64,000 nucleotides of DNA from JANOSH01 sp031415695. GTDB taxonomy: Bacteria > Actinomycetota > Acidimicrobiia > Acidimicrobiales > Ilumatobacteraceae. This document shows positions 55,582-63,852 of the stretch, piece after piece. Each line of letters begins with the position of its first letter. Position 1 is the first letter of the stretch. Location of the stretch: NCBI GenBank assembly GCA_031415695.1, contig JANOSH010000001.1, positions 1 to 64,000 of the forward strand. The letters run 5' to 3'. Below the pieces are notes generated by a model that had not been told where the DNA came from, did no database searches, and saw nothing but the letters and a program-made list of their open reading frames with translations. Made by a program: the position numbers and the translations under genes.

Positions 55582-56936
55582 CGCGCGGCTGCTCGAGGGG
55601 CCGACCATCCGGCCGTATGGTCGATGGGCGAGTAACCGAACCGGGTAAGAAGTTCACGATGTCGGGGTGAGAGCGCTGCCTTGGGTTGGAGCCGACGACC
55701 GTCGTCAAGCCCGAACACCTCGCTCGACGCCACGCGCCCCGAATCTGCCAGCCCAGTCACCTCACGAATCGACGAAACGTAACGACGCATTGGCTGGTTT
55801 GCGCCGCGGTCGGCATCGACAAAGACCACGAGGTGGACAGCGCCGGCCACCAGGGCTGCTGTGGCATCGTGCGACATTCGTTCGGGGGCTTGAATGGCAT
55901 AGGTGGCCAGGCGGCTAAAGGTGGTCTCGCTGGAGTCGGCATGGATGGTGCACATGGAGCCGTCGTTACCTTGGCTCATAGCGTTCAACATCGGGATGAC
56001 CTCGTCGCCGAGAACTTCGCCGACGATGACTCGGCTTGGATTGAGACGAAGGGTCGCTTGGACGAGCCGAGCGACGCTGACTTCACCTTCGCCCTCCACG
56101 TTGGACTGTCGCGAGTGCAGTGGAACAACGTTCGGATGTCGCGAAGATCGGTGAAGCCCTAGTTCGAGCAGGTCACGTTCAATCGTCACCAATCGTTCGT
56201 AAGCGGGGATTTCGTGGCACATCGCTCGAAGTAACGTCGTCTTGCCGGTGTTCGTACCACCGGAAACCAGAATGGTTCGGCGAGCGAGAACGGCCGCTCG
56301 CAGAAATTGCGCGGCTTGCTTGGTGAGCGCCCCACGCCCTACTAGATCATCGAGTTGCAAGTCGTGGAGCCGGTGGCGACGGATCGAAACAATCGGGACG
56401 GGTGACATGCCACGCTCGGTTCGCCCGCCGAGCACGGCCGTGAGACGGCTGCCGTCGGGGAGCTGAAGGTACAGCACTGGCTCGGTAGTGTCCCATCGCC
56501 GCTCGCCAAGGCCGAGTCGACGAGCGGCAGCCTTGATCACTTCAATGAACTCGATTTCCGACGACGCCACCGGGGCAACGGTCACCACTCGGCCATCCGC
56601 GTACTGAACAAAAACTTCAGCGTGTCCGTTCGCATCGATCGACTCGACGTCGGGGTCGTCGAGATACATCTGCAGACCAGCCAAACCGAAAAGGTGAGCG
56701 AGCAATCCATCGTTGAGGACGGCGATTTCGTTGCCTGATAGCCGGGCGCGACCCGCTCGCAGTCGACCGGCATCGAGGTTGGCTAGTTCGTCATTGGCAA
56801 GTCGAATTGCCAGTACTCGTTCGTCGGCAGTGTCAAGGAGCGAGCCGTTGGCGACGAGACGTTCAACCTCGTCGGGCAGGCGACGCGACACTGCTGAAAC
56901 AACATGACGCAATTCGTCTGTGTCTGTCGAACTCAT
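55578..56936 (-). CDS. tadA: TadA (CpaF) pilus assembly ATPase
   Basis: A 452-residue secretion ATPase of the CpaF/TadA family, which powers assembly of the Flp pilus. An N-terminal helical region precedes the core (LDDPDVESIDANGHAEVFVQ). Walker A is VSGGTNTGKTTLLRAM, the Asp box/Walker B region reads NPSRVIVGEVLGDEVIPML, and the His box is SMCTIHADSSE. ATG 56936 overlaps the tadZ-like TGA. Confidence 0.95.
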   Translation of the reverse strand: MSSTDTDELRHVVSAVSRRLPDEVERLVANGSLLDTADERVLAIRLANDELANLDAGRLRAGRARLSGNEIAVLNDGLLAHLFGLAGLQMYLDDPDVESIDANGHAEVFVQYADGRVVTVAPVASSEIEFIEVIKAAARRLGLGERRWDTTEPVLYLQLPDGSRLTAVLGGRTERGMSPVPIVSIRRHRLHDLQLDDLVGRGALTKQAAQFLRAAVLARRTILVSGGTNTGKTTLLRAMCHEIPAYERLVTIERDLLELGLHRSSRHPNVVPLHSRQSNVEGEGEVSVARLVQATLRLNPSRVIVGEVLGDEVIPMLNAMSQGNDGSMCTIHADSSETTFSRLATYAIQAPERMSHDATAALVAGAVHLVVFVDADRGANQPMRRYVSSIREVTGLADSGRVASSEVFGLDDGRRLQPKAALSPRHRELLTRFGYSPIDHTAGWSAPRAAAR

Positions 56937-57706
56937 CTGATCACCATGGGCCGCATAGCGAGCGTGGGAGGCGGGAGTGCAGTGCTACGACTGGCGGGCA
57001 ACCGCTTGACGACCGCTTGCACCAATGGCACCGCGCTGAGCAGAAGACGACTTTTCGATCTCAATCGTGACGACCTCGAATGCCCTGCGAGGAGCGATGC
57101 CCCGAAGGGGTCGTCAGCCAGCGCAACCGTAGCCTGTTGGCCCAGAAAGGCCAACAGTTCACTGGGGGCAAAAGGCGCCGAGCCAACGACGGCCACAACT
57201 ATGGGTACCCCCCTGTTGGCGAGTACCTCGACGAGCCGGCGTGTATGAACGGCGTGGGCAACAGTAAGACCCCGGGCGCGAGGATCTTGGCGTAGACAGA
57301 CCACCGCAACGTCGGCCGAGATCGTTGCGTCGGGCAACATTTCGGGGTCAACTCGACCAACGTCAACGATGAATGTCGCCGTCGCATCGCGCTGGGACAT
57401 GGGGAGCAAGCCACGGCTCACTGCGACGATGGCGCCTTGGGCCTCGGAGGCAAGCACTGGAGCAGCAATGACTCTGATGTTCCCGGCCAGCAACTGGGTG
57501 TGGGCGAAAAGCGCAGCGGGCTCGCGAGCGCTGGCCGCGGCCGTAACCAGTCCTGGCGCAGAGGCGAGATCGAAGCGGCTGGCGATGTCACCTCCGGCAG
57601 AGTCGAGTTCGATCACCGCGACGTTGTCGGTTGTCCAGGCCGAGGCGAGCGCCAGCGCGGTAGTCGTGACGGCCGAGCCCTTGGTTCCGAGTACCACGAT
57701 GTTCAC
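56933..57706 (-). CDS. TadZ/CpaE-like MinD-type protein with degenerate Walker A
   Basis: A 257-residue protein in the place of TadZ/CpaE. The fold is ParA/MinD-like: VVLGTKGSAVTTTALALASA at the N-terminus, VAVIELDSAGGDIASRFDL as the switch I region and TFIVDVGRV as Walker B-like. The usual K-G-G-x-G-K-T is K-G-S-A-V-T-T: the signature Lys is kept but the G-K pair is missing, so ATP hydrolysis is doubtful. TadZ proteins place the pilus machine at a cell site. GTG 57706 overlaps the cpaB-like TGA (GTGA). Confidence 0.85.
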   Translation of the reverse strand: MNIVVLGTKGSAVTTTALALASAWTTDNVAVIELDSAGGDIASRFDLASAPGLVTAAASAREPAALFAHTQLLAGNIRVIAAPVLASEAQGAIVAVSRGLLPMSQRDATATFIVDVGRVDPEMLPDATISADVAVVCLRQDPRARGLTVAHAVHTRRLVEVLANRGVPIVVAVVGSAPFAPSELLAFLGQQATVALADDPFGASLLAGHSRSSRLRSKSRLLLSAVPLVQAVVKRLPASRSTALPPPTLAMRPMVIR

Positions 57707-58332
57707 GGTGCCACCGGGCCGGAGACCCGAACAGCAATGGTGGGGGGCTCGTCGGGCCCGACCACAATGAGTCGGACGTCCTTGCTGACGGCCACCAGAC
57801 GAGCGGCCGATGTGGCTAGCCGAATGCTGACCCCAACGGCTGTTGAACTTTGATCAGGTCGCTTGACGTCGACTACCTCGCCATCAAACGCGGTGTCACC
57901 GACTAGCACTCGAACCAGCGACGTCGACCGAAGGCCGAGTGGAATCGCTTGACTCGGGAGGCTGATGGCGGCGATTGCCTGGCCGCTGGAGACGGGCATG
58001 TGCGTACCGATGTGGCGAGGCTGCAACGGTGCGCCTGCGGTCAAGTGCATTTGGGCGATGCGTTGGGGCATGCGGACAAACTCTTCAGCGGTGACAACGT
58101 CGAGGTGAGTTCCCGTATGCAGATCGATCTCTTCGATGTCGGCGCTTGTCACGAGGGCGCCGGCGCTGACGTCGTGACGCAGTATGACAATCGTGCGTTG
58201 CTGGCCTGCACCTCTGTACAGCTGCAAGAACACCAACCCGCCGCCGACCACTAACAGGCAAGCAACCGCCATGCGAGCCGGGTTTCGAGGAGCGCTACGT
58301 GCGCCTCGTGGTGGCGCTGCGGGTGAAGTCAT
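57703..58332 (-). CDS. CpaB/RcpC-like protein with SAF domain
   Basis: A 209-residue protein. One N-terminal membrane helix (MAVACLLVVGGGLVFLQLY) is followed by a SAF domain (VILRHDVSAGALVTSADIEE, then LTAGAPLQPRHIGTHMPV) and a C-terminal beta-rich region. CpaB/RcpC proteins belong to the Tad envelope complex. ATG 58332 is used; a TTG seven codons upstream is possible. It is the first gene of the operon, whose stop/start overlaps run through tadC. The ~105 bp upstream probably holds the operon promoter; TTGAGT and a weak TGTAGGT about 18 nt apart are visible there, but this is not a confident call. Confidence 0.85.
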   Translation of the reverse strand: MTSPAAPPRGARSAPRNPARMAVACLLVVGGGLVFLQLYRGAGQQRTIVILRHDVSAGALVTSADIEEIDLHTGTHLDVVTAEEFVRMPQRIAQMHLTAGAPLQPRHIGTHMPVSSGQAIAAISLPSQAIPLGLRSTSLVRVLVGDTAFDGEVVDVKRPDQSSTAVGVSIRLATSAARLVAVSKDVRLIVVGPDEPPTIAVRVSGPVAP

Positions 58333-58459
58333 GGCGAGCAACGTACGGATCAAACGGGTGGTCCGAAAGACCTACAGCCAAGACTTGAGAGCTACTCAAC
58401 AAGTAACTGACTGGTTCGAACGACTCATGAATCCATACAGACGTGGCGTGACGTTGCGT

Positions 58460-59035
58460 TTACCTTCCCCGCCGACCAGGGGACGATCGACGGGACCGAT
58501 GCAGGTACACCAACGTCAGGACCACCGACACGTAGGTGATGGTGTTGTACACGAAATGAAGTTGCACGTCGCTGACCTTGAGGGCAGCATCGCCAATGCC
58601 CGGGCACGGGCAGCCCGAGTTGACAATGACGTGATACATGATGACGACGTGCTCGATCATGTGCCAGGTTTCTAAACCCGCACCAAGGAACAAAAACAAC
58701 TGATACGCCCACTTCGGCACCGTACCGGCAAGCATGAGTTGTCGAGCACCGACAACCAAAAGGTAGATAGTGATCAGGTACGAAAGGTTGAACACGAAGT
58801 GCATCCACTCGGCGGTGTCTTGAAAGTTGAAGACATACCCGAGAAGGCCGAACGCCTTTTCGCTCGGGATACCGAACCGGTAGACCTGAATGAGCTGAAT
58901 GATGTGCTCGACAACATGTACACCTTGGATGCCTACGACAGCGGCGTAGAACGGGTAGAAGCGCGGCGATGCCGACGGCAACCCTCGCCACGCCGCGGAC
59001 ACATTCGACTTTGAGGACGCTGAAACGACAGACAC
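58460..59035 (-). CDS. Polytopic membrane protein rich in His motifs
   Basis: A 191-residue membrane protein with about five hydrophobic segments. Histidines and acids recur at similar depth: GVHVVEHIIQLIQVYRFG, EWMHFVFNLSYL and ETWHMIEHVVIMYHVI. A Cys pair lies in SGCPCPG between two segments. The repeated H-x-x-E-H pattern could bind heme or metal. The start is GTG 59035 with AAAGGA 7 nt upstream, stronger than the in-frame starts above it. No family is recognised. It follows the secreted-protein gene on the same strand. Confidence 0.72.
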   Translation of the reverse strand: MSVVSASSKSNVSAAWRGLPSASPRFYPFYAAVVGIQGVHVVEHIIQLIQVYRFGIPSEKAFGLLGYVFNFQDTAEWMHFVFNLSYLITIYLLVVGARQLMLAGTVPKWAYQLFLFLGAGLETWHMIEHVVIMYHVIVNSGCPCPGIGDAALKVSDVQLHFVYNTITYVSVVLTLVYLHRSRRSSPGRRGR

Positions 59036-59143
59036 CGATTTTCCTTTCGAAGATTTGGGTGGGAAATCCACAAGAGCCGAGTTCGAGCCGCACCGTGCAA
59101 CAAGAACCCGGCAACTGCGACAATCCTTCACATTCGGCTCAGC

Positions 59144-59734
59144 TCAGAGCGGATCGCAACGGTTCGGTCCTGACGGGAATTGGAACGGATCGCCGTATGC
59201 ATGCTCCGGGTAGAAGCCAAACGTTCCTACGCCCCGATCCTCGGTCTGAACGGCTTCAAAACCATTTCGAAGTTCGATAGGCCCGTTCCCCGACAGCCGA
59301 AAGGCGTCGTCGAACGTGCCGTGGAACAGTGTGGGCGCCACCTCGGCATTGGCCGACTCAGCTTCGTGTTCGTACTCCCAGTTGTAGGTATTGCCGTCTT
59401 GGTCGACAGCGGTTCCCACCCCATGCCCGCGTCCGTACTCTGTTGTCACGCCGTCGCGAGTCTTGGTCCTAAGCCATGTCGATAACACTCCTTTGCCGAC
59501 GAGGATTGTGCCTTCGGGGACAAGGCTGCACACCAAATACGGCTCGAGCGCCGACGTTTCACCGGGACCCACCATCATCCAGGCAATCGGAGTATCGGGC
59601 AACTGTTCTAGCTTCCCCGATCCAGTGTCCTTGTCGCCTGTGGCCGAGGCCCCGCTTGCCAACCCGATTGACGTGATCGCGAACAGGGTGGCTAAACCGA
59701 GGGCCAACCTCGTCCGCGTGTGGTTCTTAACCAT
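59144..59734 (-). CDS. Secreted hypothetical protein
   Basis: A 196-residue protein with a clear signal peptide (RLALGLATLFAITSIGLASG, cut near ASA). The mature part is acidic and aromatic, with TEYGRGHGVGTAVDQDGNTY and a lone Cys pair (LVCSL and NRCDPL) that could form a disulfide. The ATG at 59734 has AAGGAG about 7 nt upstream. No family is recognised; it looks like a small exported beta protein. Confidence 0.78.
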   Translation of the reverse strand: MVKNHTRTRLALGLATLFAITSIGLASGASATGDKDTGSGKLEQLPDTPIAWMMVGPGETSALEPYLVCSLVPEGTILVGKGVLSTWLRTKTRDGVTTEYGRGHGVGTAVDQDGNTYNWEYEHEAESANAEVAPTLFHGTFDDAFRLSGNGPIELRNGFEAVQTEDRGVGTFGFYPEHAYGDPFQFPSGPNRCDPL

Positions 59735-59903
59735 GACTCTCTCCTTGTGTGTCGAGCCCACACACCTTGTGCGGTGCCATCACTCGGCACAGTCGCAGGA
59801 CAACCTGACAAAAACCTGACAATCGACACGAACAGTGATCTAGCCCGGCCTTTGAGCGGCTGCAGTGTCGTCCACTCGTCATCAGCGGTATCGTGAAGGT
59901 CGT

Positions 59904-60860
59904 ATGGTGACGGTTCTCTCGCACACTCCCCAATCGAACGACCCCTGTTGGTGCGGCAGCGGTCGAAAGTACAAGCGCTGTCACAAAGGTCTCGAGGGCC
60001 GGGTTCTCCCTGGCAACGTCAGTCCAATGCGGTCCGTACCGTCCCACATTGGTCGGCCGCCGTACGCAGATTCGGGCATTCCAGCCCGTTGGAACGAATC
60101 GGCAATCAAGTCCGACGACATCATCGGTCGCATGCGCCGAACAGGCGTTGTGGCAGCCGAGATACTTCGGTTGTCAGGCGAAGCGCTGCGCGTTGGCATG
60201 ACAACCGACGAACTCGACGTGTATGTCCACGATCTCTACATCGAGCGTGATTGCTATCCGAGCCCGCTCAACTACGGCGAGTTCCCCAAAAGCCTGTGTA
60301 CGTCGGTCAACGAGGTCATCTGTCATGGCATCCCCGACGATCGACCCCTTGAAGATGGCGACATCATCAACCTCGACATCACGGCGTACCGAGAGGGTGT
60401 CCACGGTGACTGCAGCGCCACCTTCGCAGTTGGTTCCGTTTCGCCCGAGTCGAAACAACTCATGGACGTCACGGCCGAGTGCCTGAGGCTTGGTGTGGCC
60501 GCGGTGCGGCCTGGCCGGCCAGTAAGTGACATTGGTCGAGCAATTGAGGATCATGCCAAGAGGTACCGCTACGGAGTCGTGCGATCATTCATTGGCCATG
60601 GCATCGGCGAGCAGTTCCACACCGATTTACAGATCCTCCACTACTACGACCCGCGCGCTACAACCGTTATGCGACCGGGTATGACCTTCACAATTGAGCC
60701 GATGATCACGCTCGGCACGGTCAAACATGCCACGTGGGATGACGACTGGACCGCCGTTACCACCGACGGCAAACGCACCGCCCAGTTCGAACACACTGTG
60801 TTGGTCACAACGGACGGCGTCGAAATCCTTACGAAGGAAGCCGGTTCAACCACCAGCTGA
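59904..60860 (+). CDS. map: Methionine aminopeptidase type I with N-terminal SEC-C zinc motif
   Basis: A 318-residue MetAP. Residues 9-27 hold a SEC-C motif (DPCWCGSGRKYKRCH) that probably helps docking at the ribosome. The catalytic domain starts near 75. Metal ligands are the Asp residues in INLDITAYREGVHGDCSATF (LDIT and GDCS), His in FIGHGIGEQFH, Glu in FTIEPMI and Glu in AQFEHTVLV. It removes the initiator Met from new proteins. ATG 59904 has AAGG 5-6 nt upstream. Its 3' end overlaps the convergent DNA methyltransferase by 32 bp. Confidence 0.95.
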   Translation: MVTVLSHTPQSNDPCWCGSGRKYKRCHKGLEGRVLPGNVSPMRSVPSHIGRPPYADSGIPARWNESAIKSDDIIGRMRRTGVVAAEILRLSGEALRVGMTTDELDVYVHDLYIERDCYPSPLNYGEFPKSLCTSVNEVICHGIPDDRPLEDGDIINLDITAYREGVHGDCSATFAVGSVSPESKQLMDVTAECLRLGVAAVRPGRPVSDIGRAIEDHAKRYRYGVVRSFIGHGIGEQFHTDLQILHYYDPRATTVMRPGMTFTIEPMITLGTVKHATWDDDWTAVTTDGKRTAQFEHTVLVTTDGVEILTKEAGSTTS

Positions 60861-62208
60861 GCAGGGATTCGGGGTCCACACAGTATGCCTCGATCATCGT
60901 ACGGCCATACTCTGCGAGTCGACCCAAGCGCAAGGCCTCACCGGCTTGGGTCCACGGTCGGGCTGGCACTGGCAGCGTTAGCAGTTGACGAGCTGACAGC
61001 TTGACCGCGTCGTGCGACAACCCACCGCCTCCATAGTGCGATAGCGCCCACGACGTTGCCACGGGCGAGCACACCACAGCGGCCAGATCCCACAGGTCGA
61101 TACCGGCGTGGGGGGTGACGGTAAGAACTGGCACCGAAGGCAACCAAGCACCGGCTTCATCGACACAGGCCTCGAGCACCTTCGACTGGGTTGCTACGAG
61201 CAACTTGGGGACAAGGCGCGATGCCGCCCAGGCCGCTATGGCCGGGCTGAGGCCGTCAAGAGCCACCCTCGGGGCGTCGTACCGGGTCTTGGCGAAGCGC
61301 ACGGTGCGCTGGCCCCACAGTGAACGTCCGAGGTCGATAAGGCCCGATGTGATAAGTCGCGGACCCGTGGCGTCATCGGAGACGTGCCCGACCAGGCCGT
61401 AGTACTGGTCGCGAAAGTCTGCGGTGGCTGAGGCAAGCGATGCGAGAGTCTCGTGGCCATACAACTCGACTTGCGGATGTTGGGCAAGGAGATGCGACCA
61501 CGTGGGGCGAGTTGCCTCGAACTGTACGGCGGATTGCGGCTGGAACGATGGTCCGAACCATCGGCGCACCGGCTCCTGGCGACCCGAGCGTTCGAGAATC
61601 ACGGCGACGGTCAGGACCGAGGCGTCAAAAACCGATTCGCCAGCAATCCACAGACTCGTCAGGGCCGCGTGTTCAGAAACGTTGCGGCGGATATCTTCGA
61701 TATCGCGTGTGGCGAAAACTGACTGGGGCAAGACGAAGGCCACTCGACCGCCGGGGCGAACCAGTGGGACCGCCATCGCAAGGAATAAGGCTGCGGTGTC
61801 GGCGTACGGCCCCCCACCAAGCGGAGATCTGCCTCCCCTGGTCGACCGCCCCGCCATCTGACTGAGGAACGGCGGGTTCCCGATAACCAGGTCAAATGGC
61901 GGTTCCGTCGACCAGTCAACCGTGAACGCGTCGCCGTGTCGCAGGTCAGCGCGGTCGCCCAGTGCACTTCGAGCATTGCCAATCGCCACACCGTCGACAT
62001 CAACGCCAACGACATCGAGATCGGTACCGAGACGACGGACCAGTGCGCTGAGGAACCGCCCATCGCCACAGGAAGGGTCCAAAACCCTGTGGATTGGCCC
62101 GTCCATGCCCTCCAGAGCTCGGTCAATAACAAAATCGACCAGGCTCGCCGGGGTGTACCACGACCCCAATTGGCGGCGGCGTTCGCGGTCGGGCTGGGTA
62201 GACGTCAC
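60829..62208 (-). CDS. Orphan N6-adenine DNA methyltransferase
   Basis: A 459-residue DNA methyltransferase of the Eco57I/N6-Mtase type. GSWYTPASLVDFVID precedes motif I (LDPSCGDGRFLSAL), and motif IV is FDLVIGNPPFLSQM, which points to adenine-N6 methylation. The C-terminal half probably reads the target sequence. No restriction endonuclease or specificity gene is adjacent, so it is an orphan, or possibly an RNA-directed relative. The start is GTG 62208, only 20 bp from the divergent coaA start. Confidence 0.88.
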   Translation of the reverse strand: MTSTQPDRERRRQLGSWYTPASLVDFVIDRALEGMDGPIHRVLDPSCGDGRFLSALVRRLGTDLDVVGVDVDGVAIGNARSALGDRADLRHGDAFTVDWSTEPPFDLVIGNPPFLSQMAGRSTRGGRSPLGGGPYADTAALFLAMAVPLVRPGGRVAFVLPQSVFATRDIEDIRRNVSEHAALTSLWIAGESVFDASVLTVAVILERSGRQEPVRRWFGPSFQPQSAVQFEATRPTWSHLLAQHPQVELYGHETLASLASATADFRDQYYGLVGHVSDDATGPRLITSGLIDLGRSLWGQRTVRFAKTRYDAPRVALDGLSPAIAAWAASRLVPKLLVATQSKVLEACVDEAGAWLPSVPVLTVTPHAGIDLWDLAAVVCSPVATSWALSHYGGGGLSHDAVKLSARQLLTLPVPARPWTQAGEALRLGRLAEYGRTMIEAYCVDPESLLSWWLNRLPS

Positions 62209-62228
62209 TGTCTCGTTCTACAGTCCGC

Positions 62229-63149
62229 GTGGTGGAAATATCTCGATACCTCGAGTTCAGTCGTGATGAGTGGGCTGATCTGCGTGCGGCAACGCCCCTG
62301 ACGATCCGAGAACGCGACCTTGAGGCGCTGCGAGGCATCGCTGTCGAACTCGAGCTGGACGAGGTAGCCGAGGTGTATTTGCCGCTGACACGCCTGATCA
62401 ATTTGTATGTCTCGGCGACCCAGAATCTTCACCGAGTATCAGCTACCTTTCTTGGCACGATTTCGCCCAAGGTGCCGTATGTCATTGGCATTGCCGGTTC
62501 GGTTGCTGTTGGCAAAAGCACGTTTGCTCGTGTGTTGCAGGCCCTGCTGTCACGCTGGCCCGACCATCCCAAAGTGGAACTCGTGACCACCGACGGTTTC
62601 TTGTACCCGAACGACCTGCTGGCCGAACGCGGGATCATGAACCGGAAAGGCTTTCCCGAAAGTTACGACACCCGGCATTTGTTGTCGTTCCTTCGTCAGG
62701 TTAAATCCGGTGTTCGAGAAGTGCACGCCCCCGTATACAGTCACGTGGTGTACGACATCACCGACGAACACGTCGTTGTTCATCAGCCCGATATTTTGAT
62801 CCTCGAAGGCATCAACGTGCTCCAAGTGTCGTCCAGCGGTAACGAATTCGTTTCCGACTACTTCGATTTCTCAATCTACGTCGACGCGCTCGAAGAAGAC
62901 ATCGAGAACTGGTACGTGCAGCGCTTCTTGACGCTACGCGACACAGTGTTCAAGAACCCGACATCATTTTTCCGCCACTATTCGCATCTTTCCGAGGCTG
63001 AGGCGATCTCGACGGCCAAGACTATTTGGCGGGAAATCAACGGTCTCAACCTCAGTGAGAACATCTTGCCTACCCGCGAACGCGCATCGCTCGTTATGAC
63101 CAAGGCCGCCGATCACCGCGTGACGAACGTGAAACTCAGGAAGCTCTAA
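62229..63149 (+). CDS. coaA: CoaA, pantothenate kinase type I
   Basis: A 306-residue prokaryotic pantothenate kinase, the first and regulated step of coenzyme A synthesis. Walker A is IAGSVAVGKSTFARVLQ. Family blocks are LVTTDGFLYPNDLL, GFPESYDTRHLLSFL and the C-terminal NLSENILPTRERASLVMTKA. The start is GTG 62229, or the next codon, also GTG. Its 3' end overlaps the convergent HAD gene by 14 bp. Confidence 0.96.
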   Translation: MVEISRYLEFSRDEWADLRAATPLTIRERDLEALRGIAVELELDEVAEVYLPLTRLINLYVSATQNLHRVSATFLGTISPKVPYVIGIAGSVAVGKSTFARVLQALLSRWPDHPKVELVTTDGFLYPNDLLAERGIMNRKGFPESYDTRHLLSFLRQVKSGVREVHAPVYSHVVYDITDEHVVVHQPDILILEGINVLQVSSSGNEFVSDYFDFSIYVDALEEDIENWYVQRFLTLRDTVFKNPTSFFRHYSHLSEAEAISTAKTIWREINGLNLSENILPTRERASLVMTKAADHRVTNVKLRKL

Positions 63150-63837
63150 GCATAAGGTCGGCCAATAGACCAGGCACGTCACTGAATTGCCCCGCAGTGG
63201 GCGTTCCAACGGCAAGTTCTGCATGCTCGTGCGACCACAGGTGATGTGACGGAACGTGCACGGCTCGACCACCAATGGCGAGCACTGGAATCACGTCGGA
63301 CTTGGCGGAATCGCCGACCATCACGAAGCGATGCGGTGCGACGTCTTGGCGTCGGAGAACTTCGGCGTAGATCGCAGGCGTTTTGTCAGGGACAATTTCG
63401 ATGTGATGGAAATAGTCGGCAAGGCCGCTACTTGCCAGCTTGCGGCGCTGGTGGAGCAGGTCTCCTTTGGTTACCAAGACTAGTCGATGCTGTTCGGCAA
63501 GCCCTTCGAGTGTGCTCGAAACGCCGCTAAAGACCTCGACGTCTCCCGTCATCATCGACTTGGCCAGCTCGACCAGCCTCGACAGTTCCCGGGCGGGTAT
63601 TCGGCCGTTGGTCGCCTCGATGGCAGCTTCGACCATCGACAACGCAAAAGTCTTTACACCAAATCCGAACACGGTCAGGTTGTTGCGTTCGGTGGTGTCG
63701 AGCGCATGGGATAACACCTGTTGGTCAGCGACCCACGGCTCGACGATCAACGCAAACTGCTCGGTGGCTGCATCGAAGTCGCGCTGGCAATGCCACAGAG
63801 TGTCGTCACCATCGATTCCGACAAGATCAAACGTCAT
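63136..63837 (-). CDS. HAD-superfamily hydrolase
   Basis: A 233-residue HAD phosphatase-like protein. Motif I is GIDGDDTLWH (DxDxT), motif II is LVTKGD with Thr, and motif IV is MVGDSAKSDVIPVLAIGG. A helical cap lies between motifs I and II (about 20-100). The substrate is unknown. ATG 63837 is 15 bp downstream of a regulator gene on the same strand, so the two are probably co-transcribed. Confidence 0.92.
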   Translation of the reverse strand: MTFDLVGIDGDDTLWHCQRDFDAATEQFALIVEPWVADQQVLSHALDTTERNNLTVFGFGVKTFALSMVEAAIEATNGRIPARELSRLVELAKSMMTGDVEVFSGVSSTLEGLAEQHRLVLVTKGDLLHQRRKLASSGLADYFHHIEIVPDKTPAIYAEVLRRQDVAPHRFVMVGDSAKSDVIPVLAIGGRAVHVPSHHLWSHEHAELAVGTPTAGQFSDVPGLLADLMLRAS

Positions 63838-63852
63838 AGACGAGACCGTCGG

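Noticed and set aside
58400..58440. A tRNA-like GGTTCGAAC segment upstream of the Tad operon
   Set aside because: The surrounding bases do not form acceptor or anticodon stems.
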